The position numbers were made by a program, and so were the translations under genes. Below, one piece after another: positions 1-13,800 of a DNA stretch of 64,000 bases. This DNA is from Gonatopus flavifemur (Eukaryota > Arthropoda > Insecta > Hymenoptera > Dryinidae), in contig JAFFJZ010000010.1 of the NCBI GenBank assembly GCA_018340375.1, positions 7,006,001 through 7,070,000 on the forward strand. The letters are read 5' to 3'. Each line of letters begins with the position of its first letter. Position 1 is the stretch's first letter. The notes below the pieces were generated by a model. The model worked only from the letters and a program-made list of their open reading frames with translations. It searched no databases and was not told the origin of the DNA.

Positions 1-544
1 AAATATTCAGACAATCTTCTCTGTGAAATATCGCATATATTACATCTTGAAATGTTCCGACAATGTTATGATTAAAATGTTCTGTGGATAAAACAATTCT
101 GAAATTTTTCAAAGTCTAGGTTCGAGATATTTAGAAAGTTGAAGGAACATTATTTTATTATTCATGCTATTCGATTTGAACTTAATCAGAAGTGTGGATA
201 TTAAAAAGATATTCTCCTCGGATGGAATTCTTCTTCCAAAGGGAAATAAATAGGATTTGTGGGAGAGGATTTTTTCGATTCCAAACGCTCACTGAGAAAA
301 AACATTTGTTATTGCGAATGGAAAATTTTGATCAACAAATTTCGTTTGTCAATACAGATGCTTATCCTACAGTGGAAGAAAAATTGTTTGCCTGGAAACA
401 AATCCCATCTTTCACCGGTAATCAAATTATATTATTTTATTCCACTGAAAAATTTGATTCCTCACGCTGAAAAACACACGATTGAGGAAGAAAATACCTA
501 CGCAGCCCAACTATTCAAAAAAGCCTTCTTAATGAATTCTTAGA

Positions 545-1000
545 ATCGTTCATCCTATGGAGACAAATTTTTGAAATTCTGATATCAATCCATTCTGGCA
601 CTTGGTAAAATCTGCAAGTGGGCTTCTCAAGAAAAGTGTATCTCAAGTGGTATTCATTCAACATTTCAGAAGATTCTCAATCAATTGGTCGATATCCCAC
701 GGAAACAGACTTTGAAAAGTTTTGGCTCCAGCACTTGGTGAATTTTGGAGGTACACTTTTCCAAAGACGTTCCTCTCAAGTGTTATTCATTCTTCATTCC
801 AAAATATTCTGAATCGATTAATCTATATCCCACGGCAACAAATTTTCAAAGTTTTCCCATCGATTTTACCTAGCACTTGGTGAAATTTCAAAGTCGAAGT
901 AAAAAAAAAACTCCTCTCCCCCGACGTACTCATATTTTGTCTCAGGAGATTCTGAATCGATCGGTCTATATTTCGCGGAAATAAATTCTTCGAATTCCCG
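545..1000 (+). repeat. Diverged tandem array, unit about 137 bp
   Basis: Phrase GCACTTGGTRAA recurs near 597, 731 and 871 and ATATCCCACGGMAACA near 691 and 828, giving a period of about 137 bases over three or more units. Confidence 0.6.
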
Positions 1001-1021
1001 TCACGATGATTACAATGAATG

Positions 1022-1110
1022 GCACTTTGAGAGTGGTGTCGTGATCTCGGAGATTCGCTGATGTGATAGAAGTTTTGACTCTTACTCGCAGAACCCGGGT
1101 TCAATCCCCA
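1022..1110 (+). repeat. Possible tRNA-derived (SINE-like) sequence
   Basis: B-box-like GGGTTCAATCCCC (1098-1110) with a weaker A-box-like TGGTGTCGTGAT upstream (about 1035). Follows the tandem array at 545-1000. Confidence 0.35.
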
Positions 1111-1446
1111 CTGGAGGAACTTTTCAATAATTCACTTCGAAGGAGGTTTTCTTCCACTAAAAGTGATTTTGGCCAAGCTCGTTCAACATTTGTAGAAGTA
1201 AACTCTGAAGAAAGTTTTTTTCATTTAATATATGTGATTGTTACAATTTTTTCCGTACAGAACATTGCTGAAATGTTCACAGTAATATTTCAGAATGTCT
1301 CCAGAATGTTACAAAGATGGTGACTGGTGACATAAGACATCCTGCAGACATTCTGACAATCTTCTTGAGACATTGCCTAGAATATTACACATTCCAAATG
1401 TAATGTTCTGACAATATTGCTGCGAAATCCGGTGCTATGTGGGTGA

Positions 1447-1674
1447 TACACGGAAAAAATGATTTAGCTGCAGCAGCTAAGTAGCTAGCACGAACACGGA
1501 CAGCCATTCAATTGGCTCCTGCAGCTAAATTTTAGCTGTGTCAGCAAAAAAATTTGCATTTGTAGTTAATTTATTTGCGGTAACAGCTAAAATTTAGCTG
1601 CAGGAGCTAATTGAATGGCTGTCGTGCCCGTGCTAGCTACTTAGCTGCTGCAGCTAAATCATTTTTTCCGTGTA
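1447..1674. mobile_element. Palindromic MITE rich in AGCT words
   Basis: Near-perfect fold-back; core ends CACGGAAAAAATGATTTAGC inverted, with TA on either side. Relatives with CAGCTAAATTTTAGCT words occur near 55520-55690 and 58290-58470. Confidence 0.85.
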
Positions 1675-1803
1675 GTATTCCCTGGCGGAAAAAACTTCTT
1701 ATAATTTCTCATAATTTATCCTAAAATATCATAATTCCTCTAGGAATTAGGACTGTTTTATGAGAAGCATTTTATCACGAAAAGTTATGAGTTAGAATAA
1801 TGT

Positions 1804-2130
1804 CCCAATCAGAAAAATCCTGATTATGCCAATGTTGACAACAGGTGTAGTACTGTGCCAGTGTTGGGACTCCAATACCTGGCCAGCCCGTACGAGATCA
1901 GTACTGGAAACATGGGAATACAGTACTATGCCTGTACTAGTAGACCAGTACTGAGAGCCTAATGCGGGCCAGGTACTGATCCAGTACAGGCACTGCACTG
2001 ATTGCAAATAATAGTATGAGTACTAATCTCCAGTACAGAAAAGCGTTATCATCCCACACAAATGCCAGTACCCTGTCAGTCTTGGCCAGTATCGGTGCAG
2101 TACTGCGCCTGTTGTAAATTTCTGGTTGGG
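1804..2130. mobile_element. CCCAAYCAGAAA guest element
   Basis: Ends CCCAATCAGAAA / CCCAACCAGAAA inverted; GT at 1802-1803 and 2131-2132. Interior full of CAGTACT words. Confidence 0.8.
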
Positions 2131-2679
2131 GTTTCTCATAAATTCTTATGAGATCACATAATTTTTCTGGAAGTTATCTCATAAAAAATCATAAATGTTC
2201 ATACTTTCTCTTATAATTTCTTCAGAAATTCAGCCAGCGTGATGAGAAATTTTTCCTCATAAATGGTTCATAAAATTCTGAAATTGTTTCAAATTGCGAT
2301 TTTCTTATTTTATTATTCTTGCTTTAAACTTCAATATTGCAAGAAAATCGCTCAATATGGTGAATTTATCGCTGCAGAGCAAACATATATGTTGTAAGCC
2401 ACACATTACGTTTCATTGGAAGTTGAAATTAGTTTGTTTCAGGATTTTGTTACAACTCCATCTAAGAACTTTTTTACTGACCAAATAAATATAACCAGTT
2501 GGAAGTTTTCCAACTATTCATCAGCACTCTTGAGCTACTTTGATTACAATGTGAGGAAATAAAAATTAAAAATATAGTATTTTATGATGAAATTTTATAA
2601 AAAATGTTGGTTTCTCGTGCAAATGTATTTTCCATACGAAGAAAATTATGAGACTTTATGACTTCTTATGGAAAAGATT

Positions 2680-2836
2680 CCCATACAGCACACAGATATC
2701 CATTAGATGTCCATTAGATATCCAGGATATTTGGGATATCCAATGGAGATCTAATGGACGTCAAATGGATATTGGACGGACACTTGGATATCTATCGGAT
2801 ATCTGATGGATGCCATATCCAAGTGTGCTGTATGGG
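2680..2836. mobile_element. CCCATACAGCACAC guest element
   Basis: 157 bp, inverted ends CCCATACAGCACAC; TT at 2678-2679 and 2837-2838; interior GATATCC words. Confidence 0.85.
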
Positions 2837-3041
2837 TTGTTTTTATGAAGAATTAAAAAATTTCAAGTATTGGGTGAAAATATGAAATTTTATGACCAAT
2901 TATGATTGTCAATGAGGAAATATTTTTCATAATGACAGTCCCAATTACTAGAGAAATTATGAAGTTTCAGGAAGTTTTATGGAACTTAATGCAAAATTAT
3001 GAGATTTATGAGGCCATGTGAGAAACGTTTCCGCCAGGGTT

Positions 3042-3814
3042 TTAACTACTGATTCATGATAGCGAGTTCTTAACAATTGTCATTAAAAAATGCAACTACT
3101 GCTAGGTGTAGGTTGAAATTTGACCAAAGTAGTTGCATTTCTTTTGTTGCAAAAGCTAAAAACTGACTGCCATAGTTAACAAGATTGTGGTGACAGTCAA
3201 CAAAATATTGTCACAGTAAGAACTCCCCTGCTTCAGCAGCGAGGATTCCTGTATACATGGCAAAACCAGATTCCGCTAACACAATTAATTTTCTTCCCGT
3301 CTGTCTATACAGGAAGAATATCGTCTCACAAGATCCGATGTTGGAATTGTAACGATCGTAGGACCCTTTTTGGAGAAATAGGCACCGTTCGATATTTGGG
3401 ACGTATATTGCAATATGATTCAAACAATAATTGTAAATTTCCCTGCAAAAATGATGGTAGTAAAATTCCTTAATAATGAAAGAAGCAGTTTTTCCTTACT
3501 TTTTGGAGAATTCGGTACCAAAAACACAGAATAGTTCCTCAAAATACAGGAAAAATTTCTAATTCATGATAGAAACACAACTCCACTATAGGGAAATACG
3601 ATCAAAGGATGCCCGAGTTGGAAAATTGTGATACTTTTTGAAGCCTGATCGACTCCCTCATATGCAACGATCCAGAGTTGAATCAGATCGAAAACAGGTT
3701 ACCATCAGGTTAAGAACAGGGTCAGATCAAGGCGAAAAATAAAATCAAATCTAATTCACTCCGTAATACGCAACGAATCAGAGCTAAATTAGGTTCCACT
3801 TTTTGACTCACGTG
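3042..3814. other. No supported gene
   Basis: Unique-looking DNA with a 70-codon minus-strand frame at 3211-3423 that has no recognised motif, plus ATCAGGTT-like words near 3640-3730. Confidence 0.5.
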
Positions 3815-4111
3815 CACTGACAGAAAAACGACCTGATTAAAACGTCCGTGGTCGCAATAACTTGAAATCTGGTTTGATTCACCAGGAAATGTGATTATGA
3901 TGTCTAGAAAAAGTGGTTGAAGCAAAAATTAACCACATTGTTCAGATTAGAAAAACCAGATTCTTTTCTTGGGGTGACAACCAAAATATGTAGTTAATTT
4001 TGGCTTCAATCACTTTTTCTAGACATCACAATGACATTTCCTGGACAATCCAACCAGATCTCAAGTTATCGCGACCACGAATGTTTCAACTAGGTCGTTT
4101 TTCTGTCAGTG
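3815..4111. mobile_element. CACTGACAG fold-back element
   Basis: Arms 3815-3940 and 3987-4111 pair; ends CACTGACAGAAAAACGACCT inverted. No clean target duplication. Confidence 0.72.
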
Positions 4112-4152
4112 AGGAAACCACCAGTAAAGTGGAGAAAAAACCTTTTCTCTTG

Positions 4153-4337
4153 TACACGGAAAAAAGAAAACACTACTGGTTACTGTGAATGACAGCGATG
4201 GGTATTGTAATAAAATGCCTCAACGCTGACTGGACAGTAATGAGAACTGGGAAACGCAGTACTGCATAGAATGAATTTGAATTTCAATGTGTTTTTGTGA
4301 TTCACAGTAACCATTGCTGTTTTCTTTTTTCCGTGTA
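4153..4337. mobile_element. CACGGAAAAAAGAAAACA MITE
   Basis: 185 bp including TA flanks; inverted ends with GGTTACTGTGAAT inside both arms. Confidence 0.82.
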
Positions 4338-4556
4338 GGAATTGATATCGTCATATTCGAGGCGTCTTAGTAAAAAAAGACCACAATTTTTTCTTTATAG
4401 AAACACTAATTATTGACTGCTTTGTGAATCCAAAAAAGTACCTGCAAAATCCTAATTTCATATATCCCGATAAACTATAAAAAAAAATTGTAGACATCAC
4501 AGTAAATCAAGAATAGTGGATTGGATTTCAAAGAATGAATTCTCATTTCTTTTCAG

Positions 4557-4897
4557 GTTCCGATTTAGCTGGAGAAACAGCAGCCGCTTTAGCCGCCGCG
4601 AGCATCGTTTTTAAGAACGTAAATTCCTCTTACAGCGAGGAATGTTTAAGACACGCCAAAGATTTGTACGAATTTGCCGATACATATCGTGGGCTTTATC
4701 ACGAAGCGATTCGAGATGCTGCTCAGTATTATCAGAGTACCGACTACGGAGACGAACTCGCTTGGGCTGCGGCCTGGCTCTTCAAAGCCACCAACGAGTC
4801 CAAGTATTTAAAAGATGCGGAAATCCATTATCAGTGCTTTCATCTCAAAGAGAGACCCGATGAATTCTTTTATAACAAAAAAACTGCAGGTGTACAG
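4557..4897 (+). CDS. GH9 endoglucanase exon A (GSDLAGE block)
   Basis: The acceptor AG is at 4555-4556 after a pyrimidine tract and the donor GTGAAT follows at 4898. The exon starts with the last two bases of a glycine codon and ends in phase 0 after GVQ, exactly where GVQVLLAKL-type sequence continues in the family. It encodes the alpha/alpha-barrel helices around DELAWAAAWL. Confidence 0.93.
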
Positions 4898-7800
4898 GTG
4901 AATTTACACGTTTATTCACATAATTTTTCAACAGTTGAGCCCAATTAGAAACTTGGTGTGGCCAGGAGATTGCTCAGGAGTGCACGTTTAACGCTTGTAT
5001 TAGACTCCCTTCACCTGGTGTTTCAGAATTTACTGAAAACACTTTACCAGCGTATTCTACAGCCAACTCGAAACAAAGGGAAGAGCTGCAGCAGCTATTC
5101 ACGTACACAGAAAAAAAGTTGTCTTGATTCCAAACTCATTGTCTCATATGTAACGAAAAGAGTATTTGTTTTAAATCAGAAAATATTATTTCATTTCAAA
5201 TTTCTCTTGAACTGAAACAATATTCTCTTGGTTCAAGACACATATTGTTTTCGTTGTATATAAAACAACGAGCGTGAAATCAGTACAACTTTTTTTCTGA
5301 GTAGTCAATTTTCGATCATCCACGATAAATAGTTATAGCAACTACTCAGTACTTGGAACAAATATCACGTTAGTTGAGACAACTAACGGAGCAGTTGCGC
5401 TCACTAACATTATATTTGTCCAAACTATTAAGTAGTTGTCGTGACTACTTTTCGTAGACGGTCGAGAATCGACTACGTGAGTAGCTGCTGCAAGTGTTCT
5501 TTTTTTTTTCCATGAAAGTGCAATAATCTTCCTTTTGGGAAAATTTTATTAGAGACTTACCGTGATGGAATCAAGTACGCGTATTCAACACCGTGGTTTT
5601 CTGGTGTATTTGTGAATTTTTCACACCATAATTGACACTATAACTACACTGTAAAGAATAAACGGAATTTTCCTATACACACCAGCCGGAAAATGCCTAT
5701 CATGGGATAGGAAATCAATTTCCGGTAAATGTGTATGAAATTTCCTACAAATTTAACTGAAAATTTAAAACTTTATGGGATTTTTATGATCATTTTCCTG
5801 TAAATTTTTAGTAAAATACGGAAAATTCCCAACACATGTATATATTATTTACTTCCCAAGATTTATGTGAAGTTCTCGATAAAAATTTGTCACAGTGTAC
5901 ACCAAACAATCCCTCTGAACATTTTCAGTTGGAGTACAGTTACACCGAATTTTCACCTAATCTACACTCAGTTTCTAGTAAGAAGAAAGGATATTGGTAC
6001 CAAAAATTAACAAATACATCGTGTTTTCATGTTGAAATACCAAAGTACCACTGATATATCACTGCATTTGCACTACCTCTAAATTTGAACCAAAAAAACA
6101 CGGTGTAACATTTTCATCACGGTACATTAGGGTTCATTTTTGAGATATAGGTATTTTCAGATTCTTTTCCCTTCCTATTTGGTTACATAAACTGTAAAAG
6201 ATAATCGGAATTTTCCTATAGGCAGCATTCGGAAAATTCCGGTCATGGGATGGGAAATCAATTTCCGATACATGTATATGAAATTTCCCATAAACTTGAC
6301 TGAAAATTCCAAACTTTGTGGGATTTTTACTATCATTTTGCAGTAAATTTCCGGTAAAATACGGAAAATTCCCAACGTATGTATGTGTTAATCACTTCCG
6401 AACATTTATGTGAAGTTTCCCATAGAAATTTTTCAGGGTGTACTTGAATTTGAAATCATTCGCTAAGTTAGAAAACGTCAGATCTCTTAGAATAAAAGAG
6501 GATCATCCTGCTGTTCTTTGTTTCGGAGTTATAATAATATAAAGTTGCTGAATTCTGATTGGCTGGAAGTTCAAAAATTGTCAATTGGACACGGAAACAC
6601 CGGATCTATTAATGTTTAGCCCTAGAACACGCACAGGGGTCTTTCAGACCCCAGGAGGTTGTTTGCTTTTTCAGCATTTGAGCGTCTCTTCATTCAAGAT
6701 AACCCAAATACTTTCAAACTTTACACTTTGACGAATTTAAAACCTATTTAGTCTCCAATGAGTTGCAGCCATCTGAAACTTTCTGTGTTTTTCGTGTGCG
6801 TGTTCTAGGGTTAGAAAGAATTTATCAACGTTTGGAAAAATGACTGTCAATTTAGAAAAAAAGAGGATCGCTGACAAACATTCGTAGCGAGTCTACCAAA
6901 AATTCGGAGGAGAAAATATTACCAGCTGATAGGTTCATTGGTATTTTTCACAGTGAAATTATCAATTGTTGATACATCGACTACGAATATTTTTCAGCAA
7001 TCCTCGTTTTCTCTGAATTGACAAACATTTTTCTAAATATTAATAGACCCGGTCTTTCCGTGGAGAATAACAGGCTCAATGATTGGAATTATAAAAAGAA
7101 ATGACGAATTGAGTCAAATTTTTCCAGAGGAAGAATTATTGCAGTGTGGCTGTAATTATTAATGTAATATAAGAGCGGGTTATTGGTCGACGAGACTAAT
7201 TGACGAACTACCGATATCAAAACAGTATCTTGTCATCTGTCAATCAACATTAGCTTCACATAGGTAGTCAAGACTTGTCAATCAGCCTTGCTCAGGCTAT
7301 ATTTTATTCTCAGCATTGACAAAAGCAAGGAATTTTGGTACAGAATTATATTCAGCACCGAATGCTTGTTTTATCCAACTTTCTTAGAATTTGCATAGAA
7401 TTTTTCTACATTTTGCATATTCCATACAGCATTCAAATAAAAATTCTATTTTTAATTCAGAATTTCATGATTGATATATCAATATTTCACATAAAAAAAA
7501 GAAAATAAAACGCTCGTGAATAAATAATAATTCATAAATCAAAAATGATGGCGTGAGTTGAAAAATTGAGGCTTCGGCAGATACGGGAATGTTATATGCG
7601 AAATACTATAAACAATCGAATCATGATTGAAAGAAAAAAACAAAAATTCTATAAAGAAACGTTTTGTGATAGTTCTGTGAACTGAGTAATGTTTTATTTC
7701 TTGAAGACAAGTTACATACAATGTATAATACATTCAATCGATAAACGACTCATTGTGATGACGAGTCAATGTTACTGAGTTTATTCTACCGTTCGCTGGA

Positions 7801-10800
7801 ATAATATCAATTCTGAAATAACAACGCGAAGACGGTTTGAAATTCCATACATTTCTCAATATTCGAATTTTTTGTAATTAGAAACCAGAAGATTTTTTTT
7901 CAAGAAAAGAATGAAATTCGAATGGAAATTTTCATCATTCTCCGCTATTTGTAAAATATATTCCTGCATGGATTTGGAACTAGCCCACGTAGAAATTCCG
8001 GTACTGAGCCGATGGTGATGAACGGATCGGTACTGAAAAGGTATGGGCCACCAACGGTTGTTTACCGATTGTGGATCGGTACTCAACCAACTTCATTTCA
8101 AGTTCCTGTTGGTACTGGTTCGATATTTGAACCAACCGTTATTGACCACTTTTCCAACAATGTTGGATTAACAATGGCACAATTTTAGTACGCAAGCGTT
8201 GGCCTTCAATGTTGATTCGGTACCGAACCAATGTGAATAAATATCTCTTGTACTTTGAGAGAAGACTTAATTGGCCACGTAAAAATTGACGAATGGTCCA
8301 GTACCGGCTTGATACATGCTGCCAATTTGCAACCGTTGGCGGTCATACTATGATCCAATAGGAAATTTCACTCTTAATTCCTTCTAGTGCAGACCAACAG
8401 CGCAAATAACGGTTGAGTAACAGTCGTCGGGACTTGAATGGCGATCAATACTAGTAGTATTAGTTCTCAATGTCGGAACCACACTGATTTCCAGTACTGA
8501 ATTGATGTTGGTAACCGGTACCGGATCAGAGTTATTTCACCTTCAATGGTTACACACTGGCAGCCTGTATCGAGCCGGTACTGGACCATCCGTCAATTTC
8601 TACGTGGGACTTCTTGATGCGCTGTTGCAACCTTTACCTTGAATATCACGAATCACAATAATAACATATTAAAACATTACAACTGTTGCATCCAATTCCT
8701 TTTAGATGTCTCAAAAATTGTATCCATCCAGGCTGATGACTATTCAGTTAATCAGGTTGTTCAGTTCACAACAATTATTTGGTATCGATAATAGAATAGA
8801 ATTTTTTGAATTATCCAACAACTTCTAAACTGTGTTTTGTTCAAGGTATTACTCGCTCAATTGACTAATCGACCGGAGTACCAGAAAGCCACTCGAACAT
8901 TCTGTGACTATTCCGTGAGAGAACAGAAGCGTACTCCTAAAGGTTTACTTTACATCGATAAATTAGGAACTCTGTGTCATGCCGCGAACGTCGCATTCGT
9001 CTGCCTGGAAGCCGCGGATTCACCAGGCATTGGGAATTCTCATGAATACCGTCAATTTGCTGAACAACAGATACATTATATTTTAGGTGGCGGAGGTAAG
9101 GAGAATGTTACACGGGACATTCGAAAATCGAAAGGTTGAATGATTGCAAATATCATATGCGACAAATCTGTTGTATATTGTTAGAATTATGTTACTGTTT
9201 CCCCTCACTTTGACGGTGGATTCTATCCGCCGATGAGAGTATTTTTACAAAAGAAGAGCCTCATTCCTTGAAGCTTGTAAAATTCGGATACTGGATGTAT
9301 CTTGGTACCCACAGTCGGAGAATTTTTATATTATTTATATAAAATTATTAGGTGTACAACTTGGCTTCCGCCGTTTACAATACGGTCGGAATGGGTACGG
9401 TTGGAGATGCGTCAATATAACAACATCGTTATATTAGTGAATTTTTGATTACATCATCAATTTTTACTCCATCGAAGATGTCAGTTTTTGAGCCGGATTC
9501 TCGTCATTTGCGGGAAGTTCTGATTTTTTGGTTTGATTTGAAGAAAACTGCAGCTGAGGCTCATCGAATGCTCTCAAGTACTCACGGCGAAGCTGCTTTG
9601 AGTGAAAGAACGTGTTCTGAATGGTTTCAACGTTTCAAGAAGGGTGATTTTAATGTCGAGGACCGACATGGCGGTGGGAGAGGGAAAATTTTTGGAGATT
9701 CCGAATTGGAGGCATCATTTGATGAAGACTCGTGCCAAACGCAAGAAGAATTGGCAGAATCATTGGGAGTAACTCAGCAGACCATTTCGAAACGCCTCAG
9801 GGCCATGGGAATGATTCAGAAACAGGGGAAAGCCAAGAGATATTGAACGACGTTTCTTTACTTCCGAACAGCTGCTTCAAAGACAGGATCGAAAGGGGTT
9901 TTTACACGGCATTGTGACTGGCGACGGAGAATGGGTCCACTATAATGGGATAATCCCAAGCGCAGAAAATCTTAGGGAATGCCTGGACATGTCCCCACGA
10001 CGACGACTCAACCAAATATTCATGGTGCCAAGGTTATGCTCTGCATTTGGTGGGATCAGCTCGGGGTCGTGTATTATGAGCTATTGAAACCGAGTGAAAC
10101 CATCATAGGGGATCGATATCGAACGCATTTGATGCGTTCGAGCTAAGCATTGGCTCACAGTACAAATGGCCACAGTACCAAGAAAGGCACGATAAAGTTA
10201 TCCTCCAACATGATAATGCTCGGCCACATTTCGCAAAACCGGTCAAGACATATTTGGAAACGGTAGAATGGGAAGTCTTACCCCATCCGTCGTAATCTCC
10301 TGACATTGCTCCTGCCGACTGACCTTAATTTCGATCGATGGCACACGGCCTGAGTGATCAGCATTTTCATTCTTATGAAGAAGTTAAAAAATGGATCGCC
10401 TCAAAAGACGCATCGTTTTCCCGAGATGGGATCCGACAATTGCCAAAAAGATGGGAAAAAAGTGGTGGCTAGTGACGGCCAGTACTTTGAATCATAAGTA
10501 ATGTATTTACTTTTTGAAAATGAAGCCTCAAATTTTGGGAAAAAACGGCGGAAGCAAAGTTGTACACCTGATATAGAAAAACTTTTTTTAACTATTATAT
10601 ATGCATAATGAATTACAAATACATCATACATAATCATTAGACTGTTTCAAAAGAATTTAAATTTTATTTCCTCCGAAACCCGTGCATAAAAACTTTCAAG
10701 GAGGTGTAACAAGACACTTGTGAAAAGCAGAGCCTTAATGTTAGTATTTAGAAGGCGCGCATCGTACTTTTTCATTTCCCATTTAAATAACACGGGAAAA

Positions 10801-13800
10801 AATGTTTTTAAAGTTCGGTATTTCTGAACTCCTTAAGGGGATTCATTACTCCCTGCAAAAATTACTAGATTCCAAATTTCTCCCCCCAGTTTTCTCAGAA
10901 ACGAACACATAAAATGAAAAATAATGAGTAGCTGCATTTTTTTCAATAGCCTAAGAAGGTGCACCTGCTCATTAAAATTGATTCTATTCATTGATTACTG
11001 AGAAAACTGGGGGGAGAGATCTAGTAACTTGGCTTGTGGTGAATCGCCTTGAGGATTCACTGAACTGCTGAGACTATAACATATCCTTATAGAGAATGAA
11101 AAAGATCTACAAAAAAGGTCCCCATGAAGTTATTCAAGGTCAAAGTTGCACCTACAAAGAAATTCATGGCTTTTTCCACTTTTTGGCAGATCTATCAAAA
11201 AATCTATCCATCTTCTTGCAAAATTTAGCTTCGATTAATATTCCTCGGAGTATTTTTTGTAGTTCTGGGAATGTTGTTGAAGTTTGAATCGTTTAATGAA
11301 ACAAAAATTCAAACTCACAAAATCTGTGAAATCATTGTTATTTATTTTGGCGAATTGGCTCTTTAGAACTGGGAAGAGCGTTTGAAATGTGTACTGCAAC
11401 ATTTTAGGTCTCCAACAGCTGGGTATTCCGTTATTCGATTACTTATTCGTTTCAATAAACGGTTCCAATTTTGGCAACATGTTTTGAGATTGATAATATC
11501 TACACGGACAAAAAATATTGTTATTGTAATACTCCAAGGTCACGTTAGAAGGGACTGATTGTAGTGGCAACAGTACAATATGCGGCAGTTGAGGATTTGT
11601 TTTAGTCTCAAGTATTTATTTCAATTTTTGAAAAGTAGAAAATTTCCAAAATTTCCACACTTCCAGCCAAATGTACAGACTGAAGAGGACGTTGTAAAAT
11701 ATTCAATGCTTTACAAAACTATTACTAGGTTTCATATACAGTGATTGAAGGGTACCCGTTTCCGAAAAACAAGTGTTGACCTTTTTGACTCCACCCTAAC
11801 CAACAGAGTAGACTTGAAATAATATCAGAACTACAAAAATACTTCGAAAAATATTAATCAAAGCTAAATTTTGCAAGAAGATAGATAGATTTTTCGATAG
11901 ATCTGCCAAAACGTGGAAAAAACCATGAATTTCTTTGTAGGTCAACTTTGACCTTGAACAACTTTTGAAGAAGTAGGATTATCGAAAATTTCGTGAGGAC
12001 CTTTTTTGTAGAGCGTTTAATTCTCTACAAGGATATGTTATAGTCTCAGCAATTCAGTGAATCGTTAAAAGGAGTTAAAAAATTCCAAACTTTGAAAACA
12101 TTTTTTCCCGTGTTATTTAAATGGGAAATAAAAAACTGCGATTCACAGGTGTTTTTTTAAACCTCCTCGAAATTTTTTATCTACGGGTTCCGAAGAAAAA
12201 ACTAATTTAGATTTTTTTGAAACAGTTTAATAATTATATAGAAATTTCATCGAATTATATACAAATTGTATATGATTTTGAAAAATATTCTCCTTGGTTT
12301 GTTCCGACAAGCGGGCTACAAAGTTGCATTGAAAATTACTTTCAACTGAAAAACTGAAACGAAGTGAGAATTTTTGTTCACAGAATTCGTAATAATCGTG
12401 CCAAAACACACATAATTTGTGAGATTTGAACACCACTTCTTCTGTAAAACATACCCAAGAATCGCTAATTTGTAGATTCGAATTCTTTCTGTATAAAAAT
12501 CCCGAGTCGAAAAATTGGAACCTGATTTCGAACTATTCAAAGACTGATCTTACCCTGTTGAACAGTATGAGATAAGGATTAATGAGAACCTGTTTTGATC
12601 CGTAATACGCAACGAATACGCATTCTCTCAGGTCGAATTTTAAAACCTGATATAGCTCTATTTTTCCTTCACCCTTCTTTTGAACTGGTTATGGAATTTT
12701 CTTTTGGAATCTAATTTTGTAAATTATCAAAAAATAGTGATATATAATTAAACTCTCGAGATGTACAATTGTAGATTTGTAAAATTTCCTTGTTTAAAAT
12801 GAAAACGATAAATTCTTCCTCTCTTTTGTGATGCGATTTTTGAATCGTTAATTGCATACAACAATCAGAGAAATTTATTGTTTTTTATGGAAGATTTTTA
12901 GCAAGGTAATATACGTTTACAATTTGTACATCTCGATGATTCAATTGTATTGCATTATTTTTTTATAATTTGTACAATTAGATTTAGCTAGTATCTCATT
13001 CCTGGCATTTCCTGAATAAATTTTACAAACAAATCATTATTATTATTATTATTATTCTAGTCTTCAAAATATGAGTGTGAATGAAATTGTTACACCTGAA
13101 ATATATTATTGAATTAAAACAGCAAGTTCCAAACATTGAGGAATTTTGAATGGATATCGAAATTTAAATATGAAAATTAATTGGATATGTATATATGGAT
13201 GTAAGCTTATCAATTTCAAACATCTTATTTTCTCATGAAATTCATTCGATTTCATTTTCATTATACTTTTTCAAGTCTCATGTTATAGAATTTATTGACA
13301 TTTCATTATTCTCAGAAATTATCAAAGTTCCAAATGCGATTAAATTTACGTTATGTTCATTTAGTGTAATTTTTTAATAATAAGATTATATTGATTAATT
13401 AATGCTCAACTTTATCATCCATAAATGATACATACATTTGAATTTCATTATACATTCGCAAACCAGGTTAGAATCAAGATAAAAAGAACATTATCAGGTT
13501 GAAACAGTTGTGAGCAGGATTTATAATTTTCACTTCAAATTCCAACAGATTGAGATCAGGTTGTGACCTGCATTTGAATCACTATGTATAGAACAATATC
13601 AAGTTCAAAAGGAATCAAATCAGGTCGAATACAATATGAGATCAGGTTAAACAGACCAAGATCAGCTCTTAATTTGTCGACTCGGGATGCTGAAAATTGC
13701 GCAACATTCATTGATATCGAATATATCCCCGAGAGGAAAAATATTCAAAATTCTATATCATTTATGTATCATTTTACATAGATTATATATAAATTGAATT

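Larger units (their letters stand above)
1680..3039. mobile_element. CCCTGGCGGAAA TIR element hosting two others
   Basis: 1360 bp; inverted ends CCCTGGCGGAAA; TT at 1678-1679 and 3040-3041. Interior repeats TTATGAGA/TCTCATAA words. Guests at 1804-2130 and 2680-2836. Confidence 0.82.

Noticed and set aside
3211..3423. 70-codon minus-strand frame (SGFAMYTGILAAEAGE)
   Set aside because: Slightly higher GC than surroundings, but no start context, splice partners or family match.
13037..13059. TTA microsatellite
   Set aside because: Ordinary simple repeat; noted only as content of the intron.
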